Assembly (NCBI GenBank): GCA_036346355.1
Contig: CM070576.1
Span: 17,963,558-18,027,557 of the forward strand
Length of the DNA: 64,000 nucleotides
Direction of reading: 5' to 3'
From: Rhipidocladum racemiflorum
Taxonomy: Eukaryota > Streptophyta > Magnoliopsida > Poales > Poaceae
Below are positions 1-12,566 of the stretch, in pieces. The position numbers and the translations under genes are program-made. How positions within the stretch are numbered: position 1 is the stretch's first letter; each line of letters begins with the position of its first letter. The notes under the pieces are model-generated. The model had not been told where the DNA came from. It worked only from the letters and a program-made list of their open reading frames with translations, and ran no database searches.

Positions 1-3000
1 AGGATGAGTATACAACATACTCAGCAAGTCATGCACAGAGGTGCAATTCTATTACTATATGCATGGCTTCTTCCAAAGGAAGGGCTTAAGTGGTTATTTT
101 GCATCAAACAACATTTTGCTTTGATTAAATAATCTTAATAGATTCAAAAGCGGTAAACCATATTATACAATAAGTTATCAATATCTTTTCCAAACAGTTT
201 GGCACAAAGCCCTAAATCACTTTAGCAGATATCTCTGGCCTACAACCACCCATTCCCACATTTTATTTTCGAAAGTCTAACCCTTGTTGTAATCCCGAGC
301 GTTGTCGATCACAGTGGACTCGGCTATTCGAATAGATTTTTACACTCTGCAGAGGTTATGCACTTTACCCACAAGATACGATCAACTCACCACGTCTGCC
401 GTGAATCGCCATACAAGAGTATGCGAATGAGTGATCATAACAAAGCCTTTCAGAAGCCTCTAACTATACAAGTGGACCTTTCCGGTTGTTGCACACTATC
501 CCTTCCCTTAATACATGCGAAGTATAGGTCAGCCAACCGTTGGATAGGGTACCTAGCCGTAGCACCGGTACGTTCCCCCGTTCAACTACACAAAAGGTAT
601 AGTTGACACCTCGAGGTACCAAATGCAAGTTATTAGCAACCTACTCAACTAGGTCCGCCCCATTACGAGACATGTGGCTGCATGATTGACCAGTTCAAAG
701 GCTTGCAAGGTTAAGTCCTTAGGGTGACCAGGGCAAGACTACCCGAAGAACCAAAACGACTTTCCGGTGCCAATCATGGCCCACCCTATCATTCTTGCCA
801 CTTGCCCTGGTCTAAATCTATTTATCACCCCGACTTGATTATTGTGCAACGCATGCCAACAATAACATCAATTACCATGTAGAACCACAAGGGTACCTAC
901 ACTTCACATCATCACGTGGCAAGATCACACTGATTCCAAAATTCATTCCATATATCATTAGTCAATATTATTTTGCCATTTGAAACATATTTCACGTAAC
1001 CATAGCTAAGCAACTATTCACGGTCTAGCCTCCCGTGTTGGCACAATCATAACATCCAACTATTTTAATCCCAACTTAAGGTGACAATGGAATATATGGC
1101 ATACAAATGTTATTAACAAGGATGGAATTAACAATTAGGTTGATTAACTAGTTATCCCAAATTAAACTATTTATTTTAATCAACATAACATGCATAACTT
1201 AAACAAAATATATTTTCAAAAGCTAGGAGAAATATGGTCAAAGCACAACTTGCCTTCGAAAAGCTGATGATCTTGATCTAGGGCTTGAGCTTGGTCTTCA
1301 ACTTCCGCACTTTCGCACAGTTCAACATCTACGCGTAGAAAACAACCAAATAAACACACATCCGGAAAATACTACAAATCAAACTAGCGCGTAACTTCAT
1401 GAAAATTTCCAGATAATTAGTCTAGCATTTTCTAAGATTTATAAAATTTATTCTGGAATTTTTGAACGTATAGTTTAAGATCTACAAAATTCGCAATTTT
1501 GGACCTTCCGTGAATATTTTAACAGTATAGACTTATTTACAAAATTTCATAAAAATTACTGTAGAAAGGTATTAATTTTTACTAATTAACAAAATTCGTG
1601 GCAAATGATTCGGACTGAAAATGAATTGGTAGCGAAAAAGACAAATTTCACGATTTCTGAAAAATGTATGTACAACTAACTAACTAGTCTCTTTACTTAT
1701 GCATGCTTGGTACTGTTCACTGCTTTTAGACGTGCGCACTGGTTCGGCTGGAGAAATCTTCATGCATGCGCTGGGACGACTGGATACACATCTATACGCA
1801 CGCTTCAAGTACATGTTCAAGTAAATATATACACACATACTTATATGCTTCAAAATTTTATACACGCGGATCATTCAACTAATACACGTATACATGCATA
1901 TGGAAGGTGATACTGGCGAATCGGTCGAATATATACACATGTATATTAACCAAATATAACCGCAGGTATACAGTGTTGTATATATATATGTATACAGGCT
2001 ACGACTAACATAGAAATATTTGTGCGCCTAGCTTAGTATTTATACGCGTATACAAACTAACATATATATCTAAACAGGCATAGATACACATGACGAGGTT
2101 AACCGATCGAGCGAGACAGAGCGCACGCAAGAGAGAAAAGAGGGAGTACCGATTAACGGCAGCAGCAGCAGCGTAGACCGTCGGCGCAGGCGGTGACGTG
2201 GCCGAAAAGCGCGCCGGTGTGGACGTAACGGCGGAGGCGACGCAGGGAAAGGCGACGGCGACGACGAGACGGCAGTGGTGGCAAGGACTACGGCGGCGAC
2301 GGCGACGATGACGAAAACGCGACGGCGACAACGGCGGTGTCGATGACGAGACGGCAGCGCGGCGTCGATCGGCGGTGACGACGATGACAATGACGTAGAC
2401 GGTGTCGACCACGGTGGCACCGACAGCAACTGCGGCGGCGGTCGGACGAGCAGCAGTGGTCGGCCGAATCAGTCGTTTGGAGATGGAATCAGCAGGAGAT
2501 ATGAGGAGAGGATGAGATGGAAGAAGGGAAAACTTGGCCAAAATGAGAATGAGCAGATGGTATGGAAAAGTAAATGGTTGGAAAGGAAATGGAGAAACGC
2601 ATGGAAAGGAAATAAAAAGGCAACTTTAAACGGGTGCTGGTTCAAGCGTACAGGAGAACAGGGAAACGGCTGGAGAATTGAAACGGCGGAAATCATGCGT
2701 GCTAGTGATGGAAACGGCCGGAGGAAATGTGACTAAAAAATGATGGAGCGAATGAATCGCCTGGAAAGACACGGAATGGGAACGGCTGGCTCGGCGCAAG
2801 ACTATTGACGCTCAACACTTTCCTAACTGACATGCATGTTTTTATGGTATGAACACTAGCTTGCTAAAGACGTGGCTTCATGGCAATTACTAGCCTTGCT
2901 TTTGCATTCACGTAAGACTATATGGCGATTACTAGCAAATAGAAATGGCTTGGAAACGTATACATGAATGAATGGATGACTAGAAACATGCATGCACTAG

Positions 3001-3491
3001 AGGCTATGGCTAGAAACGGCCGAAATGCACACGTCCATGATTTATGCGACATGCCTACACGTATACGTATACACGTTCTCAAAACACGCTACAAAAAAAT
3101 AGGAGGTTCTAAAAATTAGAAAAATTCCTCTAAAATACTAGGAACTATTTGGAACTTAACAAAGTTGGTTTCGTGATTTTTCGACGTATAGATTTTTCGC
3201 GAAAAATTCTTTTCATGATTCAGACACTTGTACCGATTTTTATAAAATCAACGACTTAAGCTATATAACATATTTTTCGAAAATATTTGAAGCGAACACT
3301 CTCGTCTACCAATTATCTTAATTATCAACAAAATTTTGGATTTTATGCTTATGCGAAAATGCGTGACATTTATTTAATGTGATTAGTTCAATAGAGTTCC
3401 ATCCGAATTAACAGCGAGGACTTTAAATAATTTCTAAAAAATTCAAATAAACCCAGAAACATACTAAATAAACTAAAAGCAAATTTTGGGA
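1..3491 (-). mobile_element. Tekay-like Ty3 LTR fragment, reverse orientation, cut by the window start
   Basis: The reverse complement follows the same order of landmarks as the two complete LTRs at 14802-18190 and 23812-27223. It begins next to 3491 with the LTR-start motif CCCAAAATTTGCTTTTAG. It then carries the block around 1230-1340 (matching 16520-16660), the block around 690-760 (matching 17095-17160), and a stretch at 358-450 that encodes the same antisense peptide pattern. The first seven or so bases of the LTR (TGTAACA) are missing at 3491, so this junction is a truncation, not a clean insertion edge. Within it, 1780-2090 is rich in TATAC/GTATAC steps and 2160-2450 is rich in CGACGG-type repeats; open frames there are low-complexity and not genes. 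It is diverged from the other two copies. Confidence 0.75.
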
Positions 3492-3697
3492 AGGCTGGTC
3501 AGCCTGCACCGGTGGTGGTGGGGGTATCGGCTGCTGCGCCGGTCCAACCTGCGTCGGAGGAAGTGGCGGCGCCCACTGCGACGACCCAGGCTGGGTCGGT
3601 GGTGGTGGCGGTGTCGTATGCCACTGCGTCGGTCGTGGCGCCCATTGCTGCTGTGCGGTACCAAGCTGAACTGGGGGTGGATCAACGAGGTACCTCG
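3492..3697 (-). pseudogene. Proline/glutamine-rich C-terminal part of the PMD gene, left of the solo LTR
   Basis: The minus strand reads an open Pro/Gln/Trp-rich tail with repeated QWAPP and PPPPPTQ motifs. It continues in frame from the last codons right of the solo LTR once the LTR and one copy of the CCTCG duplication are set aside. The tail ends where the Tekay-like LTR begins at 3491, and the frame then runs into LTR sequence before a stop near 3423. The original C-terminus is therefore missing. Low-complexity Pro-rich tails are common in transposon-borne PMD proteins. Confidence 0.65.
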
Positions 3698-6600
3698 TGT
3701 AACACCCCGGCATCTAGCATGCCTGAATGCTACCAACCAAAGGCTAACCAACATCTAAATACCATAAATTAAGATAAATTACAACAAAGGAGTAAATGCT
3801 AGAACCGAAAATTTCGGCAGCATTTCCTTTGTTTTTCCATGAATTGAAGCAACAACAATATGTTCACAGGATATAGTATAAAGAATGACATCTAAATCAT
3901 CAATAATAAGGGTTCAAGCAGCAGTATAAGCCTAGAATAAAGATTCCAACCATCTCATGAGCCAAACGAAGTAAATGAGGAAACCAAGCACACAAATTAA
4001 CCATCACAATTAAAGGAAGGAACATGTCATTGTTTATATGTGTGATGCTAAGTGATGACGTATGACTAGCTCCCTTTCCCGCATGCCGGTTTCATGGTAC
4101 CTAAGAAAAACAACATAAACACAAGCGTGAGTTCATCACTCAGCAAGTATATTGCAATGGAACAAGAAAATACATTCTAATACCTTCATCACCACTTTTC
4201 ACATACGACATCATACACATCTCATATTCATAGCGTAAGCATATCATTGACATCATCATATATCATCATCATATAACATCCTCATATAATGCAATGCAAT
4301 GCAATGCGATGCGATGCACATATCTCCTGGAAACTCATACCGGTATGGTTGAGTACACACCCGTCGGTGTGCACCCTCTCCCCCCTTCCATCCCGAAGAT
4401 GGAGGGTGCCTACTCCTCGCTTCCATTCACCGCGGTGGATGGAATCACGATGTAGGACTTACACATTGGCTCTCCGGAATAGTCATAACTTTCTCAACAA
4501 CCTTCCCTGATGTAACACTGGGTGTCCCGATCTTTCGATGAGAATGATAACCTTCGATTTGGGAGGAGACGACTTTGACGATCCGACTACAACGTACAAC
4601 GACGATGCGCCTTAGCAATCGCTAAACCAACTCCAGAGGGTTATTGACCTTGCCGTGGGCACGATCAACCTAATCACAAAGATCAATTCCTGCAAGCAAT
4701 CGAAGAACAAGCAAGAACAAGGCAAAAGCAATCTAACATTGCAAATATATATGAAGTATTGAAAAGTTGGGGTTCCGATACAAGGAGCTTGTTAGGCGGC
4801 CGTTGAACACGTCTAAAAGACTCAAATAGTAGCAAAAGGCTAAACTATCAAATAACCAAAACCCAAGTTATTAGGAGAAATAGGAGGCCAAAACAGTGCT
4901 AGGGCGTCCAAAACACATCCATGGCCGAGTAGGACTCCTATTCCTAGTTTGACTCGGATTTGGAAAGATGACCGAACTTGTTTTGAAGATTCCCGTTGAC
5001 TCGTAAGGAATTTGGACATGGGGCCGGATCCGTTTGAAAGAGGACGACGAAACCTTTCAAACCAGTGCTCATAGACCCCAAACACACTTGTGGATCAAAA
5101 ATTATGGTCGTTTTAATTTGGTGCTGTCTTGGAGGCCGAATCCGAGTTGAACTTGTGCACCGGAAGAATTGGCTTCATGCTTGATGTTTGGGAGTCCTTC
5201 TCCTTGGTTCCTAAGGACAATAAAATCATCACAAGGATTAAATAGCATTCCATTCATTAAATTATTTGTATACAACCCGAGGGACGCATTCACCTGGCAA
5301 TTGAATTGACGTGCGCGAGCTCGAGTAATTGGCCCTTGTATTACATTGTTGGTTTCAATTGGGTTTGTAGTCATGGCCGTATCCATGGTAGGGATGTCCT
5401 CATCATCCTCCCCTTCTTGCATTTGAGTCGTCCTCGACTCAAGTTCATGATCTTCTCCCAAGCATGGCTTTAGATCTGATAATTGAGTTGACGGGCTCGA
5501 GCTCGAGTCAATGGTCCTGGAACCGACGAAGATGTAGAAGGATGGCCAAGGTGGGGGTCGATAAAGCCATGCAGATGGAGCCATCGTAGTAGATGTATAC
5601 AAAGTAGAGGATGCCGTGAAGTGTCGCCAACTTAATGGTCCTGGCCAAGGTGGGGGTCGATGAAACCATGAGGTTGATATAATTGCAGCAACACTTGGTG
5701 ATGACCATATGTATGCAGTGTTAGCTCTGTCCATGATGAGCATGGTCTCATCATTCCCCGGACTAGTTATGACTTTCTCACCGCCCGGGCCATGTATCAT
5801 GCCATGTATGAAAACATGCCAACATCATAAATAACTTGTACATTAACACATGGCATCATAACATAATAAGCATATTCATCATATCAATGGCAATCATTAA
5901 AGCATGGCATGTGAACATATCATATATTCAATTTCAATCTCAACCAATCTAGCAAACTACAACCCGCTACCCATTCCAATACACTTGCCTCAACCACGGG
6001 CGACGGATTGGCGAGAAGTAGAAGGCACTCCCGGGGTCACACCACCTGCACATAGGTACCACACACTCACAATCATGTCCACAAAACAGTACGCAAACAC
6101 TCTTCTACCCCGACATCGCAAACTACTCGCAAAACCCAAAAACAGAGGTTCTGTCCCGTCGGGACAGCAGCCTTCCAAAAGGCATAACTCGGGTTCTAAT
6201 ACTCCGAATCAAATAAACGAGTACATCCTCGCGTAGCTTAGGAAATTTCCTAACTTTCTCTAAGTATATGGAAAGACTGATTCGGACTCTAAAGTGGTTT
6301 AATCTACATAATATCGTGATCTGTTCCAATCACATCATAGTTTTTAATACGTTCGGGAAAATGAGCATAACTTTCAAACGGCTGGGCCGAATTGGACGTT
6401 CTTTATACCCAATGAAAGGTATTGAAGTTACCTACAACTTATTCAACAGGCGGACGACAAAATTCTGAATCTAAATTGGCAAAAACACAAACCCTAGGTC
6501 GACTGCTCATGCTGCCCGAAACAGAGAACGTGGCAAACTCAAGATTCCATCTAATCTACCCAACTACAGCACCACCAATTGATCTAAAAACATGATATTA

Positions 6601-7182
6601 ACCCTTAGAAAATATGATAGACCAACCCCAAGGATTCCCATGGCCATACATTCGCCCGACGCACGAAAACCCAACGGATCTCCTCCCGGTTCGCGCGATC
6701 TACTTCCTCGCTCCAAGTCCACCGGATCTCCTCATCGCAGAGCGCTCCAATGGACGGATCTTCGAGGTGTTGAGGTGGAGAACTCCCCTAGGGGCAGCAA
6801 GGGAGGTGGAGAGGTGGTGGAGGGGTGGTGGCGCAATGGGGAGCAAGGGGGCGGCGCAAGCAGGGGAGGAGAACAAGGGGTGGCGGCTAGGGCTTCTCCA
6901 AGTGGGGTGCGCAAGAGGCAGGGGTGGGGCACACCAAAAGGCAGGAGGAGGCCCCCCAATTTGGTCTCCTACTCCTAAATGGACTCAAACTCCATCCCAC
7001 CAAAGCCCACGACCCTTTCCCTTAGGCCCAAACTCCCCCGGGAAGGCCCAAACCCCCGGAATCGGCCCGGAAATGCAAATAAACCTCATACTGTATGGTT
7101 TCAAACTCGAATTCCACATTTCATAATGTTTTTGCCCTCAATATTCACCTTTTATAAGGTTACGACACTCCGTGGTGTCACA
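3698..7182 (-). mobile_element. Solo LTR of a Ty3-type retrotransposon, inserted in the PMD gene
   Basis: The segment has nearly perfect 9-bp inverted ends, TGTAACACC at 3698 and GGTGTCACA ending at 7182, and is flanked by an exact 5-bp duplication CCTCG (3693-3697 and 7183-7187). On the minus strand the sequence just inside 7182 resembles the start of grass Ty3 LTRs. No primer-binding site or polypurine tract adjoins either end, so this is a solo LTR of 3485 bp, the product of LTR-LTR recombination. A short ATGCA/ATGCG repeat lies near 4289-4320. It contains a 1.26-kb coding-like insert (about 4500-5790). Confidence 0.85.
4500..5800 (-). pseudogene. Ty3 retroelement-derived coding fragment inside the solo LTR
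   Basis: An open frame of 232 codons (5800 to 5102) contains GPITRARARQFN and a run ending LRNQGEGLPNIKHE. I recognise this type of sequence from the 3' part of grass Ty3 elements, after integrase. A second frame (5085 to 4840), reading YEHWFERFRRPLSNGS, continues the same family pattern. No protease, polymerase or integrase motif is present. The block is flanked by imperfect direct repeats at 4474-4496 and 5758-5780 (CCGGA.TAGT.AT.ACTTTCTCA), suggesting that it was added to the LTR by insertion or unequal exchange. Function unknown. Confidence 0.5.
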
Positions 7183-8716
7183 CCTCGACACGGTGTCGTC
7201 CTCGTAGTCCTAATGATCATCACCCCGCCCGTCGTAGTCATCAGCAGCAGGCGGCAACCACGGTGCACTGACACCTCCAGCACCTCCAGCACCTGTACAA
7301 AGTGAAGAAATGTTAAGACCCGTGAATTGGTGAGTGCAAAGCATGAAAAGTGTATGCAAAACATGAAGCAGCACACACCTCCGACACCTCCAGCGTGGAA
7401 GGCTGCACCGTGGTGTGAAGAAGAAGCACCTCCGGTGTCGAAGGCTGCACCAGCCGCAGGTCCCCTCCCTGGCGCGAGCGGCGCGTCGGGGACCACACCA
7501 CGAGGTAGGGGTGATCCAGCCAACTTGAGAGCGCGTGCGGAGCCATCCCAGAACCTACCGAGCAAGCTGGCAACGTCCTCTCTACTCACCCGCAGGCCGC
7601 CGGTCAATCGCGAGAGCATTCTCGATGACTCCTCGTAGAACTGGCCTAGCATGTCAGTCTGGAAAAAAAACATCGCAAATTAGATAGCATAGATATCAAA
7701 TGGTTAATCGTATATCGGATACAACATACCGCAGCGTCCAGAGCCGCGTCCGTATGCGCGGGATTCGTGTCTCTCGGGCCGGGGACGTGGCTGGGAGGAT
7801 CCAGGTCGAGCGTACCAGGCGCACACATGTGCGAGAGGTGAACCACTGTCGGTACGCCTGGTACGTCTCCCGATCGTACGGCGCATCGTCAGCATGGACG
7901 TCCTCGAGGGCTCCGACCCACTCCTCGATCCATGGTGCCATCCGTACGTGCCAGGGGGTGGCCCCATGCACCCCCTTCCTAGTCTGGCTGTGGATCAGAA
8001 ATGAATGTACAAATATTAGATGGCAACACACGATAGTAATTATGGAACATCAATCAAGGGAACTTACGTGTGGGCGGCGTGTGGGAGCAGACGGCCGGCC
8101 GGCACTGGGAACTCCTGTCGTAGGCCGAACTGCCTCATCACTCGATGGACAGTGTAGGCCTCGACCTGGACGTCGAACACCAGGAACCACCGTGTGCGCC
8201 AGTACACCGCGTCTCGCGTGCACACGGTCGACATGGCGCCGCCGGTCACACGAAGCAGGACCTGCGCCTGATTGTACGGCGTCCAGCGCACGTGGTCATC
8301 CGTGAGGTGGTCGAACGCCGCGACGAACTGCGGGTAGCCCTGGCGCACCGTCCGGTGTGCCCACCTAGGCTGCAGTGACAACAGAACGTTACCGTTAGTA
8401 TTCAGAAATGTTGAACAATAGTACCAAACTTTCAGTTGCAATATCTTACCCGTCGGTGGCACCAGATGGTGCCCATGGTCGGACCGTCGACGTCGCCATC
8501 GCCTGTAGGCTCAACAGGCCGTAGGTCGATGTTGGGCCGCCCAATCTGGAACCTCTCCCAGCCGTACTGCGGTGTCCTCGGTCGAAGGACGCCGAGCTTC
8601 ACAGGAACGCCTCCCTCCTCTGGAAAAGCAGTGGCAATGTGGGCACGGTGACTACCATCAACGACCCGATCCAGCAACTCGAAGGGCCACTCGTCATCTC
8701 CGGGCTGGTCAGCCAT
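7183..8716 (-). pseudogene. Plant mobile domain (PMD) gene, C-terminal half, carried by the MULE
   Basis: PMD proteins (aminotransferase-like plant mobile domain) occur as host genes such as MAIN/MAIL1 and often inside transposons; their role in transposons is unknown. Five exons fit with GT-AG junctions: 8451-8716 (ATG at 8716), 8068-8369, about 7728-7987, about 7380-7661, then about 7296 leftwards. Family marks are DGSHRAHIA near the start, VRWTPY, VHRVMRQFGLRQEFP and APWIEEWVGAL. The first exon jumps straight to the C-terminal half, so the N-terminal half of the domain is absent. Two lesions are visible: a frame change within exon 3 near 7810-7830, after SRTCVRLV, and an in-frame TAG near 7212 in the acidic tail. 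The solo LTR then interrupts the gene. Confidence 0.7.
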
Positions 8717-8918
8717 ACTTGTAAATCAAAAATTTTGAGTTACAATTGAAAAACATATAGAAAGAAAAGCGTCCGAATACTATAGGTGTCTCTCAACAAT
8801 GTGTTCAAACAAACACGCACGTAAAATTGTTCAAGCATCATAAATATAATGAAACAGTTACAATAATTTTTCAATGCACAACACTCACAGCCACATGCAA
8901 CAGGCTTACACACAGGGT

Positions 8919-11688
8919 TCACACAACACACAGCACATCGATTAAATTGCGATTAAATTGCTTCTCATGTGGTACGTTGGCGTCGTGCAGCACTCCTCGC
9001 ACAGGACGATCCACCCGCCACGGTCGGATTGCCATCTCCTCCTTCATCTCCTTCGTTTTGTGCATGGCAATTCTTGAACGTATGTCCTGTTTCTTTGCAC
9101 AATAACATTTCTTCATGCGCTTGCCAGCTTCTGACTCATCCATGTCATTTCTGATACGTCTTGTCTTCCGACGCCCTGCTTTCCATCTACCTGCATTAAA
9201 ATCTGGGACCCAGAACCTTTCATCAGCACTAGGAGTTGTGGTGAAAGAACCCACAACACTGTAACCATAAAGCTCCTCGCTCCAAGTTGCCATCACCCTT
9301 TCCTTCCTGAAATATTCAGATAGATAGGTACCAGGTTGCATTCCAAATAAAGCACATGCGGCAATCACATGAGAACACGGCCTGTGCAAAAGGTGGGGCT
9401 TGTTACACGAGCATTTGCAAATATCCTATAATATGCACTCCTGAATGACAACCTTCTGGTTGGTTCCACGTCGTCCTTTATCCTTACAGATCACCTCGAA
9501 GCGTAGTGTTCGTGCACCAACTTTTATAGCTCTATGCTTCGCCGCCTTCTGACTCTTCTCTTCCATGTATTTACTGATCATGGAGGAGTACAGGAGCTTC
9601 TCATCTCTCAAAGACTATCTCAGGTAGCTTGATGTCTGTCGACGAAGTACTTTGTGTGCCCCGCAGCACTCCCTCAACAATTCCCACCAATGGGAGACAC
9701 CTCATCCCTCTCATTACCCAGTTGTAAACTTCTACAAAGTTACTGGTCATCACACCGTATCTGGCACCATGTGTGTCATGTAACAGTGCCCACTTTTCCT
9801 TCGGTTCGTGCTTGATCCAGTCCGAGAAACATTTGATTGGCCTTTGCCTTCGACGACGATTAGTCGCGTCATCTTCTGTTGGCAGGGGGAAGAGGCTCCG
9901 CCTCATCGTGTCCTTCGCTGGCAGTAAGTAGTCTTGTTCGCCTGCTCCTCTTTGTGTTTTCTTGTCAGCTCATCGATATTTTTCCACAGAGTCCGGAACT
10001 TGCTCTCCTGGTTCTGCTTACATAGTCTTTTGAACATGTTCATGAGTTCCTTGTTCCTGAATTGCTTGTAGAAATTTGCGCCCAAATGCCTCATGCACCA
10101 TCGGCTCTGCAAGTCAGGCCATGGAAATGGCTCCTCTGCCCCTGTTTGCAACTGGTTGATCGCACTAAGGCATCAAAGATGCCTGGCCGTGCAAAGACGC
10201 ACACATCTTGACGAGTTTTGACCACCCCCATCCTCAAGTTCCGCAGAACCATAGCCAAGTCTCATAGTTCTCGCTTTCTACAAAGGCAAATGCAACAGGC
10301 AGAATCTGGTTGTTTCCATCAACGCCCACAGCTATCAATATTTGCCCTTTGTATTTCCCGGTCAAGAATGTGTCATCCACGCACAGCAATGGACAACAGT
10401 GATAGAACGCCTTGATGCAAGCTCCGAATGCGAAGAACACTCTCCTTAGATGCCTTTTAGTTGGCCACTTGATTGACGGACAATCTTGATAATCATAGTA
10501 AGTGTCGGGATTTCTTCCCTGAATGCAACTGAGCAGTGCGGGAAGATTGTGGTACGAGTCTTCAAACTTCCCAAACCTCGTTTCTAAGGCCTTCTGTTTC
10601 ACCCTCCATGCATTCCCATAGCTAATTGCGTACTGATATCTGTTCTCGATAGCTCGGATAATAGCACGGGGCTCATAATAAGTCAGGTTCTCCACTATCT
10701 CTGCATACATGATGTTCGCGACAAACCCAGATGATAGGTTCCTGTGAGCCATCATTGTTTCCTCAATCATACAGCTGTGCTGCTCAACCTTCGAGCATAA
10801 CCAATGGGTGCCCCACTTCGGCTTGTACGCGTGCACTCTCCACGGACACCCATGGATCTCACACACCACGTCGTAGCAGGTCGGGGTGGATTTCTTAACC
10901 CTAAAAGTCCTTCTTAATGATAAGGCCCAATCTTTCACAGCATCCTGCACAGCCTCCTTTGTCGCGTACATACTGTCAGGCCTAACCTCGTTGTCGCTGT
11001 ACTGCCAACGTATGTCATTGCTTTCATTAACAACCAACCTCTCAAATTGATGCGTGCTACACTCGGCTGGCACAGGCGGCTCCGTACCTCCATCTTCCTC
11101 ATCCGACTCATCGTCGTCTTCCACTTCTGCTATGCCGTACTCACGGTCTTCCCCTTCCATCCTAACTGTTATTTCATCAATTTGCTCACCTTCGTCTACT
11201 AGTCCCCATGCTACTTGTCCAACATTTTCTTCGTCCTCCCCAAATTCAGATTGTTCACCACTTTGGCAAATGACGTCCTCGTTGCGTGTCTGAATGTACT
11301 GCTCACGGCTAGATCCCCCAATTTCGGTGTCACCAAAACTTAACTCATTTTGAGCCTGACTACACTCATCACCGTCTGGCTGCTGCTGGGGGGCAACATC
11401 CCGGCCATATGCTTGCACTAAAAGCACCCGGTTCCATCCCTGTTGCTCTGTCCCCCTCACAAATAATCTCCACGATGCGGTTCCTTTCAACTCAACTAGC
11501 TCCCAACAAAATGGATTGTTCTGCATACTACAGAGGCAAAATACCTTCAACTGCCACTTCTCTTCTTCCATCCGAAAAGTATAATACAACCACTTCAACA
11601 CTGAAGAAAATGTGCGCTCTTCGACCCTACTCAAACTTCTGTCCACATACTGGAAGTTACTTAGATCCTCACCCTCCGAACCATACAT
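8919..11688 (-). pseudogene. mudrA-like MULE transposase, frame-broken
   Basis: This is a DDE-type transposase that would cut and join MULE ends in the nucleus. The first 484 codons (11688 to 10234) are open. They hold an acidic N-terminal part, a MuDR DNA-binding region (KEAVQDAVKDWALSLRRTF with a Cys/His cluster near CEIHGCPWRVHAY) and the first catalytic aspartate in CVDDTFLTGKYKGQ. The frame then shifts near 10234 and again near 10160, 9900 and 9600. Downstream blocks include FPWPDLQSRWCMRHLG, TSNFVEVYNWVMRGMRC (expected catalytic Glu) and a SWIM finger CKCSCNKPHLL..CSHVIAAC near 9370-9430. The second catalytic aspartate block is the most damaged part. It is a pseudogene unless some breaks are introns, which I consider unlikely. 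Confidence 0.8.
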
Positions 11689-12548
11689 TACAACCCCTTC
11701 GCCATAATATATTCTAAATAGAACTCATTCTGCCATATCTGCAAATCCATTCATTCACCCACGAATTAATTACTTTCCGTAAAAAATATTATGACTCCCA
11801 ACTTTGGTACATCTATATGCTACAAAAATACATATTTATTCGTACAAAAATTAACTACATTCCCAACAATACATATCTAGGTTCGTAACAGTTGCTATCT
11901 CTGACGTACTACATTCGTAAGAATTGAATATGTATATGGATGTATTCGTATCGGTATACAATATCTACATTCACCAGATCTACTACTAAAGAATTAAACA
12001 ACTACTCTAAGTACATTCTCTACGATTAATTTCTACTCGACGTACATCAAACTACTTTCGCTATATGTACCCAACTACATTCCTAAGAAATGAATACTTC
12101 TATCCGTCCAAAGCATCTACATTCGATATATCAACGCACACAAACCTAGATCTAAAATCATTTCTACTTAATCATAATTTACTGCTAAAAAAATTAAAAT
12201 GAGTAGTTCATACCTACATCAAACTAGATTTGCTAGATCTACCTACACCTAACTAGATTTACTACATCTATATTTGCTATGTCTGTACTACATCTAACTA
12301 GATGAACTACATCTAACTAGGGACTAGGTTTGCTAAATCTATCTACATCTAACTAGATTTTCTAGATCTACAAATACAAAAAATAAAGAACGAGAAAATA
12401 CCTGAATAAGAAATGCAGTGACTCAAAAATCGCGCTCTCCTTTTCTTCCCTCCCCTCTCTTCTTCTCTTTTTTTTTCTCTGTTCTCTTTTTTTCTCTCCT
12501 TTCTCTCTTCTCCTCTGCTGCTTCTGCCGGCCGGGCGGGCGCGCGCAG
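11689..12548 (-). other. Leader region of mudrA: probable 5' UTR with intron
   Basis: No coding sequence is visible. On the minus strand a pyrimidine/purine-biased stretch (12420-12530) would give a GA-rich 5' UTR. A possible splice donor TTCAG|GTATTT lies at about 12404 and a possible acceptor TTTGCAG near 11742, giving a leader intron of about 660 bp. The interval 12190-12370 has many short repeats of the type CTACATCTAACTAGAT. The splice sites are inferred only from consensus. Confidence 0.35.
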
Positions 12549-12562
12549 CGCTTTATAAAATA
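12549..12562 (-). promoter_or_regulatory. TATA box candidate for mudrA
   Basis: The minus strand reads ATTTTATAAAGCGC, about 10 bp downstream of the palindrome array and upstream of a GA-rich leader. Its position suits a core promoter for the transposase. Based on sequence only. Confidence 0.45.
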
Positions 12563-12566
12563 AGCC

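Noticed and set aside
2005..2541. 178-codon minus-strand frame
   Set aside because: Low-complexity Ser/Arg/Val-rich translation of a CGACGG-repeat stretch inside an LTR fragment; no protein family features.
7700..8305. 201-codon plus-strand frame
   Set aside because: Antisense shadow of PMD exons 2 and 3.
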